Positions 1 through 8,104 are shown, counted from the stretch's first letter. The stretch is 64,000 nucleotides of DNA from Thalassomonas actiniarum (GCF_000948975.2 NZ_CP059735.1:5950603-6014602); one strand, 5' to 3'. The notes: generated by a model from the letters alone, not told the origin. Translations and numbers: made by a program.

Positions 1-1
1 C

Positions 2-2008
2 AATGAAATGACTACCTTTGGCTTTATCCTGGCACTGGGCATAGTGGTCGACGATGCCGTAGTGGTCGGCGAAAGCATCTACGCCACCCGCAAAAGCCAG
101 GGGGACAGTCTCAACAGCACCATAGCCGGTACGCAAAAGGTCGCCGTGCCGACCATTTTCGGGGTGTTAACCACAGTTGCCACCTTTATCGCCCTGGCCA
201 ATGTTGAAGGCGGCATGGGGCATGTTTATTCGCAGTTTGCCGTTATCGTCACCATTTGCCTGTTGCTGTCGGTGGTAGAATCCAAGCTGATCTTACCCTC
301 GCATCTGGCCCATTTAAACACCCGCAGAGAAGTAAAACCGGGCCTGGCCAACCTCTGGCCCCGCCTCCAGGCCAAGGCGGATTCTGGCCTGCAATGGTTT
401 AACGACAAGTTATATAAACCCACCATAGAAAAAGCCATCAGCTACCGCTACGGCGTGATGTTTGTTTTTATTGCCGTGTTTATTCTCGTGATCGGCATGC
501 CGCAAAATGGCGGGGTGAGGGTCGCTTTTTTCCCGGATATTCCCGGCAGCGTGATCCAGGCCGACATGAGCATGCAAAACGATGCCAGTTTCGGTCAGAC
601 CCGTAAAAACCTCAGCTTTATCGAACGGGCGGCAATCAGCGCCGATGAGCAACTGGCGGCAGAACATAACTGGCAAGGCAGTGCTATCGATACCATAGAG
701 GTGATCGGCGAAAGCGATCTGTCCGGCACTATCGTGGTGGAATTAACCGACAGCGCCCCTTATGGTTTAAACGAATTTGCCCGGGTATGGAAAACTATCG
801 CCCAAAAACCCGAAGGGGTGCGCAAACTCGATATCCGCTCAGGTTTCGGCGGCCGGGACAATTTCAAGGTAGAATTAAAAGCCTGGAATACCGATACCAT
901 CCGCGAGGCGGGACAGGAAATCAAAGGCGCCATCAGCCAGATAGCCGGGGTCAGCGGTATCGACGATAATTTCGATTCCGGCCAGGCACAACTGAGATTT
1001 ACCCTGACCGAGCAGGGGCTGTCGCTGGGGCTGACCACACAAGGATTATCACGCCAGGTATTACAGGCCTTTGGCGGAGAAATAGTCCAGCGCTACCAAA
1101 GGGGCAAAGACGAAGTTAAGGTCAGGATCCGCTACCCGGAAAGCGAAAGACAAACCGTTAACGATGTGATGAAAGCCAATATCAGGCTTGATAACGGTCA
1201 GGTCGTGCCATTGGCGGTAGTGGCAAAAGTTACTTCAGAGTATCAGCAAAACGAAATGACCCGCATCTCCGGTTTACCGGCGGTTTATGTCAGCGCCCGT
1301 GTCGACAAAGACATTATTTCTTCAAACGAGCTGGTAAGCGAACTGAAAAAATCCCTGATCCCGGCCCTGGAAAGCCGTTATCCGGATCTGGCCATTCACT
1401 TTGCCGGAGAAGCCGAGCAGCAGCAGGAAACCGCCAGCTCGATGACACGTTTATTTATTATGGCGATGGCGGCAATTTATATCCTGCTGGCCATTCCGCT
1501 GCGCTCTTATGTACAGCCGTTGATTATTATGACCGCCATTCCCTTTGGCCTGGTCGGCGCGATTTTAGGCCATTGGCTCAATGACATGGTCTTAAGCATT
1601 CTATCTTTTAATGGCATTGTTGCCTTAAGCGGGGTGGTGGTGAACGACAGCCTGCTACTGGTCTCCCGCTTTAATTATTTAAAGGCGAAAAAAGAAAAAA
1701 TAACCGATGCCATAGTTCTGGCCTGTACCGGGCGCTTACGGGCGGTATTGCTGACCTCAATTACCACCTATGCCGGACTGATGCCGTTATTAAGCGAAAC
1801 CTCGGCCCAGGCCCAGTTTATTATTCCGGCGGCGGCATCGCTGGGTTACGGGATCTTATTTGCCACCCTGATCACCTTGATCTTAGTGCCGTCATTACTC
1901 ATGATGCATCAGGATGCGATCGCTTTACTGCAAAAGTTAAAGCACAAGCTGACCGGCCAACATTCACAAGAGAAGGGTTTAAATGAGCATCAACATACTG
2001 CTGGTTGA
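2..2008 (+). CDS. RND-family efflux permease, 3' part (5' end outside window)
   Basis: Inner-membrane proton-driven resistance-nodulation-division transporter. The reading frame is open from the first bases, and the visible protein starts inside the conserved TM4 stretch FILALGIVVDDAVVVGE, whose paired Asp residues belong to the proton relay. The start codon and TM1-3 therefore lie upstream of the window. About 667 residues are seen: a large periplasmic porter loop, then a C-terminal TM bundle with the FNGIVALSGVVVNDSLLLV segment. The sequence fits drug/AcrB-like pumps better than heavy-metal CusA pumps such as the one at 56-59 kb. The stop codon overlaps the following response-regulator gene by 26 nt, so pump and two-component system are likely co-transcribed and the regulator probably controls the pump. 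The substrate cannot be told from the sequence. Confidence 0.9.
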   Translation, partial: NEMTTFGFILALGIVVDDAVVVGESIYATRKSQGDSLNSTIAGTQKVAVPTIFGVLTTVATFIALANVEGGMGHVYSQFAVIVTICLLLSVVESKLILPSHLAHLNTRREVKPGLANLWPRLQAKADSGLQWFNDKLYKPTIEKAISYRYGVMFVFIAVFILVIGMPQNGGVRVAFFPDIPGSVIQADMSMQNDASFGQTRKNLSFIERAAISADEQLAAEHNWQGSAIDTIEVIGESDLSGTIVVELTDSAPYGLNEFARVWKTIAQKPEGVRKLDIRSGFGGRDNFKVELKAWNTDTIREAGQEIKGAISQIAGVSGIDDNFDSGQAQLRFTLTEQGLSLGLTTQGLSRQVLQAFGGEIVQRYQRGKDEVKVRIRYPESERQTVNDVMKANIRLDNGQVVPLAVVAKVTSEYQQNEMTRISGLPAVYVSARVDKDIISSNELVSELKKSLIPALESRYPDLAIHFAGEAEQQQETASSMTRLFIMAMAAIYILLAIPLRSYVQPLIIMTAIPFGLVGAILGHWLNDMVLSILSFNGIVALSGVVVNDSLLLVSRFNYLKAKKEKITDAIVLACTGRLRAVLLTSITTYAGLMPLLSETSAQAQFIIPAAASLGYGILFATLITLILVPSLLMMHQDAIALLQKLKHKLTGQHSQEKGLNEHQHTAG

Positions 2009-2663
2009 AGACGATATCGACCTTGCCGCCACTGTGGTCGACTACTTTGAAGTGGAGTCCATTAGCTGCGATCACGCAGCCAATGGCGTACACGGCCTGG
2101 CACTGGTGGAAGCCCACGATTACCAGGTGATCTTGCTCGATATCAACCTGCCGGAAATGGACGGCTTTACCCTGTGCCAGAAAATCCGCGACAGCAGCAA
2201 TGATACCCCGATCTTAATGCTGACCGCCCGCGATACCTTAGTGGATAAAGTGGCAGGCTTTGATGCCGGCACCGACGACTACCTGGTCAAACCCTTCGAA
2301 ATTGAAGAGTTGCTGATACGGGTAGTGGCGCTGTCAAAACGCCGCAGCGGCCAGGTCAGCAAACTCAGCGTGGGCAAGCTGGTATTGCAGTTAAAAGAAA
2401 GAGTCGCCTTTTTTGACGGCCGGGAGCTCAAGCTCACCCCCATCACCTTTAAACTGCTGGAAAAACTGATGCGGGAGTCGGCCAAGCCCGTCTCCCGCGC
2501 TGTGCTGATGCATGCCGTCTGGGGGGAAGAGCAGCCCGACAGCAACAGTTTAAAAGTACATATCCATCATTTACGTAAACAACTGGAAAAAGTGCAGGCA
2601 GATTTGTCCATAGAGACCGAACCCGGCTTCGGCTTTACCTTAAGAGAAAAAGCAGCGCTATAA
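1983..2663 (+). CDS. OmpR/PhoB-family response regulator
   Basis: DNA-binding response regulator of 226 aa. The N-terminal receiver has the acidic pair D10-D11, the phospho-acceptor D53 in LLDINLPEMDG, and K103 in YLVKPFE. The C-terminal winged helix (about 130-222) carries the LTPITFKLLEKLMRESAKPV and HIHHLRKQLE motifs typical of OmpR/PhoB. Its ATG lies inside the end of the RND gene (26-nt overlap) and is preceded by AGAAGGG, a good ribosome-binding site. The cognate kinase begins 16 nt after its stop. The context implies control of the adjoining RND pump in response to an envelope or drug signal; that role is inferred. Confidence 0.93.
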   Translation: MSINILLVEDDIDLAATVVDYFEVESISCDHAANGVHGLALVEAHDYQVILLDINLPEMDGFTLCQKIRDSSNDTPILMLTARDTLVDKVAGFDAGTDDYLVKPFEIEELLIRVVALSKRRSGQVSKLSVGKLVLQLKERVAFFDGRELKLTPITFKLLEKLMRESAKPVSRAVLMHAVWGEEQPDSNSLKVHIHHLRKQLEKVQADLSIETEPGFGFTLREKAAL

Positions 2664-2679
2664 CCAAGGTTGACCCAGC

Positions 2680-3957
2680 ATGAGTATTCGCACCTATATT
2701 TTTACCTTATTGACCGGCCTGATACTGCTGATAGCGGTGGGACTTTCTTTTCAAAGTGCCCGGTTTTTTATCGACTCTTTTGGCATGGTGGTTGAAAGTA
2801 TGATGTTTAACATTGGCCAGCAATATCCTGAGGACGGAAAAAGCGAACAAACCATATTAAAATACCATAGCACCACCGAATGGCATAAAGTGCCCCAGCC
2901 GGTGCGGGATAAATTTCCAACCATTCCCGCAGAAAAAAATAAACTGCACAGTAAATTCATCGACTGGATTTATATTCAGCCTCCGAAGAAAATATATTCC
3001 CTGATTGTGGTCGAACGGGATAATAAAACCGTCTTTGTTTCCCATTTTAATGAAGATGTCCACGCCAAGCGCCATGAAAAACACCCTAAAGATAATTATC
3101 TCATCGATCCAATGATCCTCATTATTCTGATAGGCCTTTCGGTGCTGGCAATTTTCATCCTGGTATTGCTGTATATTTTTAAGAAAATTGCCGTGCCGGT
3201 TGAGTCGCTGCAACTATGGGGCAAAAACTTGAAAATAAACGAATTAAACAAGCCGCGCCCCGACTTTACCTTCAAAGAGCTCAACGGCTTAGCCAAGCTG
3301 ATGCATGAAAACCTAACTTCTGTCGCCGATGCGGTAGAGCGGGAACAGGCCTTTTTAAGTTACGCCAGCCACGAACTGCGCACCCCGATTGCGGTGATCA
3401 GAAGCAATGCCGCCTTGCTGGAAAAAATCAGCCCGGCGCCGACAGAGAAAGAGCGCCAGATCCGCGACCGGATACAACGTGCCAGCTTAACCATGAAATC
3501 CATGACAGAAACCTTATTATGGTTAAGCCGGGAAGGGAAAACGGAAATGGCCGTTGAAACCACCGCCCTGGGAGAATTAGTGAAAAATACCCGGGCAGAG
3601 CTGGCATATCTGCTTGCCGGTAAAGAAGTGACGGTCGAGGTAGCAGTGGATAACAGCCAGGTTGCTCTGGCAGTAACCCCCAGTATTATTGTGCTCAGCA
3701 ACTTGATCCGCAATGCCTTTCAGCACACGCAACAGGGGCATGTTGATATCCGCCAGCATGGCCATGAGGTTATCATCACCAATATCACCTCAAAGCAAAT
3801 AAAGGCAAATGCCAAAAAAGAAGAGCTGGGGTTTGGCCTGGGTATGAAATTAGTGGAAAAGCTCACCCGGCAGTTTGGCTGGCCGTATCAACTCAGCCAG
3901 GTCGCCAACGGTTACCGGGCCAGCATCAGCTTTCACCACAGTGACAGCAAAAAATAA
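2680..3957 (+). CDS. Sensor histidine kinase partner of the preceding regulator
   Basis: Membrane histidine kinase of 425 aa. TM1 is at about 7-26 and TM2 at about 145-170. They enclose a short, roughly 115-residue periplasmic sensor domain with no family I recognise. A linker leads to the dimerisation domain with the phospho-accepting H231 in YASHELRTPIAV. The ATPase domain follows: N-box LSNLIRNAFQHT near 340 and G-box GFGLGMKLVEKL near 385. The catalytic domain is short, with a compressed G1/F region, as is common in QseC/PhoQ-like kinases of this group. It lies 16 nt after the regulator and presumably phosphorylates its D53. Confidence 0.9.
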   Translation: MSIRTYIFTLLTGLILLIAVGLSFQSARFFIDSFGMVVESMMFNIGQQYPEDGKSEQTILKYHSTTEWHKVPQPVRDKFPTIPAEKNKLHSKFIDWIYIQPPKKIYSLIVVERDNKTVFVSHFNEDVHAKRHEKHPKDNYLIDPMILIILIGLSVLAIFILVLLYIFKKIAVPVESLQLWGKNLKINELNKPRPDFTFKELNGLAKLMHENLTSVADAVEREQAFLSYASHELRTPIAVIRSNAALLEKISPAPTEKERQIRDRIQRASLTMKSMTETLLWLSREGKTEMAVETTALGELVKNTRAELAYLLAGKEVTVEVAVDNSQVALAVTPSIIVLSNLIRNAFQHTQQGHVDIRQHGHEVIITNITSKQIKANAKKEELGFGLGMKLVEKLTRQFGWPYQLSQVANGYRASISFHHSDSKK

Positions 3958-4009
3958 TTTCGCTGATGAACGACATTTTTTTGGTAAAAGCAGGCTAAAA
4001 ACGTTGTAC

Positions 4010-4039
4010 GCCGATAGAGTTAAGCTTAACTCTATCGGC
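4010..4039. terminator. Perfect 30-bp palindrome between convergent genes
   Basis: The half-site gccgatagagttaag is followed directly by its exact reverse complement, giving a 15-bp stem with no dedicated loop. It sits 53 nt after the kinase stop and 45 nt before the stop of the convergent protease. The position suggests a bidirectional transcription end, but neither side has a clear run of T, so termination is inferred from location only. Confidence 0.45.
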
Positions 4040-4083
4040 TGCCCCGCCAGACTGAAACCAGCCCTTATCTCAGGTAAAACTTA

Positions 4084-4965
4084 TCAGCTGTTGTTTATGG
4101 TATGGTTGATCCATTTTATATAACTGGAAATTCTGACCTGATAAGAACGATTGCCGTACAGGCCGTTTTTAAATGAAGCCAGATCTCCCTGCCAATAATC
4201 CCAGCTTACTAAGCCTGCCAAATAAGGCGTATTGTTTTTATGGATAACAGAAGGACCGCCGCTGTCGCCGTTGCCTTCAATGCCTTCGAGTTCAAGCCCG
4301 TGGGGCGGGCGATCAAATTTCAGCGATAACCAGTTCGCTTCTAATGTTTCGATCTCATTTTCAAACCGGTTTAAGACCTTAAGAGATTTAGTCCCTTTGA
4401 CCTCTCCGGTAAGCCCGTCTCCCGTTGAGCCCTTGCCATAAACGCTTACGGTTTTCCCCAGCTCATCCGCCTCGCTATAGAGTTTTATCGGCGCAACCTC
4501 GTGAACACTCGATGCCAACTTCACCAGCGCAATATCATGATTACTTTTGAAAAAGTCCATCAAAGGCTTGGCATCCCCTTGCGTCAGAGACTTATCCGGT
4601 TTTTTATAACCCGGGTGAATAATAACTTTTTCTACCTGATAACTTTTATCACCGATATCAATCATCTTGCCCTGATAATCATAAAAAATCACATGGGCAA
4701 CCGTCACTATCCAGTTTGGTGAAATCAATACCCCATGTCCGTCATGGGGCATATCAATCAAATATTCCGGCGGCTTAACCACCTGGTAAGCTGTCGCGGG
4801 AATATCATGGCGCTTGATCACGGCGCCACAGTATTGCGAAAAAAGTAACAATATCAGGGGAAAAACAAGGTTAATTTCATCTGTGACTTCCATCTTTTTT
4901 GAGGTTAATAATCCGGGGGTAAACTGAGCCTGCTTACGCTTTTGCGATAATAGCGACGCCTGCAT
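4084..4965 (-). CDS. Secreted trypsin-like serine protease (S1 family)
   Basis: Chymotrypsin-fold peptidase of 293 aa (numbered from 4965). The catalytic triad is complete: H91 in TVAHVIF, D144 in NHDIALVKL, S235 in GNGDSGGPSVI. A hydrophobic stretch at about 32-46 followed by FSQYCGA looks like a signal peptide, so the mature enzyme should be exported. Two starts compete. The ATG at 4965 has AGAGG about 10 nt upstream but puts 24 mostly polar residues before the signal sequence. The ATG at 4893 (MEVTDEINLV) gives a conventional signal peptide but has a weak ribosome site. No zymogen propeptide is obvious. It is transcribed alone, convergent with the two-component system. Confidence 0.85.
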   Translation of the reverse strand: MQASLLSQKRKQAQFTPGLLTSKKMEVTDEINLVFPLILLLFSQYCGAVIKRHDIPATAYQVVKPPEYLIDMPHDGHGVLISPNWIVTVAHVIFYDYQGKMIDIGDKSYQVEKVIIHPGYKKPDKSLTQGDAKPLMDFFKSNHDIALVKLASSVHEVAPIKLYSEADELGKTVSVYGKGSTGDGLTGEVKGTKSLKVLNRFENEIETLEANWLSLKFDRPPHGLELEGIEGNGDSGGPSVIHKNNTPYLAGLVSWDYWQGDLASFKNGLYGNRSYQVRISSYIKWINHTINNS

Positions 4966-5185
4966 TTCCAGTTAACCTCTAGTAAGATGCCTAAAAGTCC
5001 GGCAAGGTTTAAAACTTAAGTATTATTTTTATCAATAAATTTGAGTTTGCAGCAATAAGCAATAACGATAAGGTCGAAGAAAAACTTAAAGCCAGACTCA
5101 ATAACACGGGAGATAAACCGTCCCCTCAGCCATTACCAGGCACACTTGATATAAATCCGGGTTCAGCCCGGTTTGTCCGTTGTTT

Positions 5186-5515
5186 TCACCTGCCAGCCCT
5201 GTCCCCGCGCTCTTCTTCCTTACCGGCATTATTTATTGTGCGATCGGCATAGATGGCAATGACCTGAGGGTAACGTAATAAGGTTTGTTTTTGCTGCTCG
5301 GTAAGTTTGGCGCCTATGGCATTAATGATGGGAAGCGTATGGGTGATCTCGCCTCCGGCAGCTAAGGTGAGTTCGGTAATGGTATCTGTATTTGTTCCTT
5401 TCACTATATAACTAAGGCTGGAGGGGGCTTGATTAAACTGCGCCAAGACAGACAGACACGCCAAAGCAATCGCCAGCGCGAAAACAATTTTTACGGTTTG
5501 CTTATTTTGAAACAT
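5186..5515 (-). CDS. Stand-alone subtilisin-propeptide/I9-like secreted protein (possible remnant of an S8 protease)
   Basis: Protein of 109 aa with a signal peptide (hydrophobic 9-25, cleavage near VLAQ). The remaining region, SYIVKGTNTDTITELTLAAG onward through THTLPIINAIGAKLT and LLRYPQVIAIYADRT, is the pattern of the N-terminal propeptide/inhibitor I9 domain of subtilisin-like S8 proteases. The chain stops just where a protease domain would normally begin (EEERGDRAGR). I see no protease motifs in any frame of the next 220 nt. It may be a free protease inhibitor/chaperone or the remains of a truncated S8 gene. The ATG has a strong AAGGAG site 5 nt upstream. That site directly abuts the MITE-like element at 5527-5734, so the native promoter may have been displaced. 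Confidence 0.6.
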   Translation of the reverse strand: MFQNKQTVKIVFALAIALACLSVLAQFNQAPSSLSYIVKGTNTDTITELTLAAGGEITHTLPIINAIGAKLTEQQKQTLLRYPQVIAIYADRTINNAGKEEERGDRAGR

Positions 5516-5526
5516 CTTTTCTCCTT

Positions 5527-5734
5527 ATGCCAATTGCATTAAGTAAATGACCAAAATTCGGTGAGGATAAATTTTCAAGAAACCCCTTTATCGTTCCAGA
5601 CTAAAGCTAAGCACCTGCATCCATGCAGGCGAGGCGTTTGATTGAGCAATAGCAAGCTATTGTGATTGAAAACAACGCAAGACTTGGAAATTTAGACCAC
5701 CCGGAGATGGTTAGATATTTAATAAAATTGGTAT
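5527..5734. mobile_element. MITE-like element with terminal inverted repeats
   Basis: A non-coding unit of about 208 bp. Its left end reads atgccaattgcattaa and its right end is the near-exact inverse (ttaataaaattggtat); 13 of 16 positions pair. It contains a further internal inverted repeat, caatagcaagctattg. No transposase is encoded, which fits a miniature inverted-repeat element mobilised in trans. It sits between the c-di-GMP riboswitch and the Shine-Dalgarno of the I9-like gene. No second copy was found in this window, so mobility is inferred from structure only. Confidence 0.6.
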
Positions 5735-5984
5735 TAACTTAAACGACCAGTTAAAAACGAATACTCGGATGTTCGATAACGCCCCTGTGCCCTGAAAAAA
5801 GATAAGATAGTTTTCACAGGCAAGACCTTGCCCTGCTTTCCCGGCAAGCACGGTAAAAGCGCCTTGGAAAAAATAACTAAAATTGACTTGTCTCTGGATT
5901 TAGAGACAGCAGTAAAGACAGGTTTAACTATATAAATAAACATATGCATGCCCTAATAATTCATCATTTAGGAACATACCGAAA

Positions 5985-6066
5985 CAAAGGTTGCAACCTC
6001 GCTACCCTAGGTTTCCCCTTAGGCCGTAGGCTTTGCGTCCTTATCTTTCGATAAGTTTGCCAGACC
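5985..6066 (-). promoter_or_regulatory. Cyclic di-GMP-I (GEMM-I) riboswitch aptamer
   Basis: Read on the minus strand from 6062, the sequence gives GGCAAAC, then a stem TTATC-GAAA-GATAA with the GNRA tetraloop. It continues GGACGCAAAGCC-tac-GGCCTAA, a second helix, and closes with GGGTAGCGAGGTTGC. These are the conserved blocks of the GEMM-I aptamer in the right order and spacing, including the A-G-containing core between the helices. About 40 nt further down begins a 71-codon frame (5949-5734), which I do not regard as a gene. The first convincing downstream gene is the I9-like protein at 5515, now separated by the MITE-like element. The leader between (5735-5984) has two small hairpins: tgtctct/agagaca near 5892-5912, and ggcaag/cttgcc near 5820-5833. 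Either could be an expression platform, but neither has a convincing terminator T-run. Confidence 0.9.
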
Positions 6067-6267
6067 CGAATATAACAAGTGTTTATTTATTGTACAACTC
6101 TTGATTGTGGAGTTGATGCGCGAAAAGAATATAAAGACAAAGCCCCGCCATTATCAAGAATTTGACTTTATTGAATTTTCTCAGGAAGATTGAACAGGAA
6201 ATAAAATTGCTTTATGACGTCGGTATCTCACAGGGAAAAAACCTCAAAGGTTTCATAAAAGAGAGAT

Positions 6268-6303
6268 AACCATTACCCGATAAATTTTATCAAAGTAATG
6301 GTT
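6268..6303. terminator. Long hairpin downstream of degraded small gene
   Basis: The 9-bp stem aaccattac/gtaatggtt encloses a loop that can itself fold (gataaa/tttatc). It is followed on the plus strand by cgttttat. It lies 35 nt beyond the end of the broken minus-strand small gene at 6338. It is probably a transcription end, though the T-run is weak. Confidence 0.4.
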
Positions 6304-6337
6304 CGTTTTATCCTTATCGCCTTTTAAAAAGGCGAAT

Positions 6338-6501
6338 TTACTGGCCTTCGCAGCTGCCGCAGCAAACACCATTTTCACCGTGCACTCTTCTCGGCTCCTC
6401 AGTTTCCTGGCTTTCTTCAAGGGCATTGTCAACCTGATTTGACACTACGCCATATCGTCGCTTGCCTGTTCTTTCTTGGATTTTTTAAAGATATTAAACA
6501 T
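6338..6501 (-). pseudogene. Small protein with CCGSC tail, apparently frameshifted
   Basis: From the ATG at 6501 the frame reads MFNIFKKSKKEQASDDMA and hits a stop at 6445. Shifting frame immediately after it gives SNQVDNALEESQETEEP and then VHGENGVCCGSCEGQ, ending at a stop at 6338. The second part has the look of real coding sequence (acidic linker, then a CCxxC metal-site tail), so a single indel probably broke a gene of about 54 codons. It lies directly downstream of the broken SCO gene on the same strand. I do not recognise the family; it may be a small accessory of the same oxidase-related locus. It could instead be two unrelated short frames. Confidence 0.35.
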
Positions 6502-6545
6502 AATATTTTCCTCTGGGTAATGAATAAGAAATGTTAAATTTTGAG

Positions 6546-6975
6546 CTAAATAAGCTTGTTGTCGAGCAAGTAGCCTTGTATCGACTTCGCCAGTTTTTCT
6601 GCCGAGGTAGCGGTATCAAAAACTCCCCGCACCCGGCCCTGTAAATCAATGAAATAAATATAAGTACTGTATGAAAATAACGAAGAGGTATCATAATGTT
6701 TTCCCTCGCCGCCGTGGTGTTTACCATGGGCTGCGCTATGCTCGCCGCCTTTGCCGTGATGTACGTCATCTTTTGGGATCTGTTTTTTCCGGTATTGGGT
6801 GCTCACCTGGATATCTGAGGTTTTGCTGTAGCGGATGTTATACAGCTTTACCGCTTTATCTATTTCACTTTTATCTTCGCTCAGGCCAATAAAGTCGTCA
6901 TTGAAACAGGCTAAATACTTCTGCAGATGCGCTATGGTATCGTAGTCGGGATCAACAGAAACAAATAAAACCAGG
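6546..6975 (-). pseudogene. SCO1/SenC-family protein, 5'-truncated remnant
   Basis: The C-terminal two thirds of a SCO copper-chaperone domain is present: LFVSVDPDYDTIAHLQKYL, then FNDDFIGLSED, and the end segment YIYFIDLQGRVRGVFDT. The N-terminal part with the copper-binding CxxxC is missing. The usual conserved His before the last strand also appears lost (DTSSLFSYSTYIYF where DHSS is expected). A His/Gly-rich insertion (about HHGKGGEHSAAHGKHHGG) sits in the middle. A frame remains open to 7019 on this strand, but the residues beyond about 6975 are antisense to the norE fragment, so the junction lies near 6965-6985. The protein is almost certainly non-functional as a Cu(A) assembly factor. 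Confidence 0.7.
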
Positions 6976-7266
6976 GAATACCAGCTAAACGAACAGGCAG
7001 GGATCAGCCCGCGCACCAACTACTACTTTGCCGGCTATTACTACATTACCTTCAACCACTTGCTGCATGTACTGATAGGCACCTGCACCACCATTTTTAC
7101 CGCGATATTAACGGCTGTCGGTTATTACAACCGGTCATCCCATGAAGGCCTGGAAAGCGCCGCCAGTTACTGGCATATGGTTGATTTGGTGTGGATCCTG
7201 ATTTTCCCATTGATTTATGTTTTGAGGTCAGCAAATGCTAACAAACCTGTACCGACGCGCCCGTAG
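6964..7266 (+). pseudogene. norE: NorE-like heme-copper oxidase subunit III, 5'-truncated remnant
   Basis: The frame reads EQAGISPRTNYYFAGYYYIT, FNHLLHVLIGTC, then a TM segment and YWHMVDLVWILIFPLIYVLR. This is the C-terminal third of the NorE/cytochrome c oxidase subunit III family (conserved TN, HLLHVL, and WHxVDxVW signatures). The first roughly 110 residues and the start codon are absent, because the sequence runs into the reversed SCO fragment near 6970. Internal ATGs such as 7060 would give only a two-helix stub. The natural C-terminus is intact and overlaps the next gene by 32 nt, as expected for a norE-norF pair. Confidence 0.7.
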
Positions 7267-7528
7267 ATCTTGTTCCGAACAAAGCTTCAATATCTGGCTG
7301 CGCCTTATCGCCCTGACCCTGCCCAGCGCCGCCATCGCCGAAACCGGTAACACCAGTGTGACCGCCACGATTGTTGTTTGCCTGATCGTGATGGCAAAAG
7401 GACACTGGGTGATAGGTATTTTTATGGAATTAAAACATGCTTCCCCGCTAAGCCGAAGAATAGTTAAAGGCTACTTTTACGGCATGACCATGCTGGTCGG
7501 GGTGATAGTTGCCTATTCGCAAATATGA
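7235..7528 (+). CDS. NorF-like subunit IV family membrane protein
   Basis: Small membrane protein of 97 aa. It has the signature VVCLIVMAKGHWVIGIFMELKHA, matching the prokaryotic cytochrome-oxidase subunit IV/NorF pattern (AKGH...FM.L+HA), followed by a last TM segment. Three TM segments are likely (about 20-37, 43-62, 78-96). Overlap with the preceding NorE fragment indicates that both came from one operon. The main Nor subunits are not in the window and the partner is broken, so the gene is probably an expressionless relic even though its frame is intact. Confidence 0.6.
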   Translation: MLTNLYRRARRSCSEQSFNIWLRLIALTLPSAAIAETGNTSVTATIVVCLIVMAKGHWVIGIFMELKHASPLSRRIVKGYFYGMTMLVGVIVAYSQI

Positions 7529-7621
7529 TTTCAGGGACTTGGCCAATAAGCAAACATGCCCATATATTAATAACGGAATAAAAAACGGCTGTCAGGCCAG
7601 CCCTATCTTTCGGGAATCAAT

Positions 7622-7972
7622 TTATTTTTCTGCGGCCACCACAGAGATTTCCACCAGCAGCTCTTCACGCGCCATATTGGCGGTAACACAAGCCCGGGCT
7701 GGCGCATGGCCCTGTGGCACCCAGCTATCCCAAACCGCATTCATTTCGGCAAAGTAACTCATATCTTTAACATAAATAGTGGCAGATAAGATATGCTCAC
7801 GGTCACTGCCCGCCTCTTCAAGCAAGGCATCAACTTTCATTAACATGGTTTGCGTCTGTTCGGTTATTCCCCGGGTGGAATCGGTGCAAACCTGACCGCA
7901 CAGATAAATCACGCCATTATGTTTCACTATCCGGCTCATACGCTGTTTAGTGTCAATTCGTTCAATAGTCAT
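7622..7972 (-). CDS. RidA/YjgF-family enamine/imine deaminase
   Basis: Cytosolic RidA-fold protein of 116 aa. It has the family motifs [12 protein letters not shown] near 20-31, [20 protein letters not shown] at 39-57, and the C-terminal [11 protein letters not shown] with R93, the residue that holds the substrate carboxylate in RidA, plus E108. RidA enzymes hydrolyse reactive 2-aminoacrylate-type enamines. This copy could also be one of the catabolic Rid subfamilies, and neighbouring genes give no clue. The gene stands alone on the minus strand, with a short GAG before the ATG. Confidence 0.85.
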   Translation of the reverse strand: MTIERIDTKQRMSRIVKHNGVIYLCGQVCTDSTRGITEQTQTMLMKVDALLEEAGSDREHILSATIYVKDMSYFAEMNAVWDSWVPQGHAPARACVTANMAREELLVEISVVAAEK

Positions 7973-8104
7973 CTCGGCAGTTCCTTGTCTGACTTATATT
8001 TCAGGCATAAAAAATAGCGTAAGCGGCTTTGTTGATTTTTGCCATTTTCTTTGGAGAAAAAGCAGGTGAACAGCACTAAGGCGATAACTTTAGCTTGTCC
8101 CGAA

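Noticed and set aside
5734-5949. 71-codon minus-strand frame 40 nt below the riboswitch
   Set aside because: No ribosome site, biased basic/hydrophobic chance composition, and its 3' end is cut by the MITE-like element; more likely riboswitch leader.
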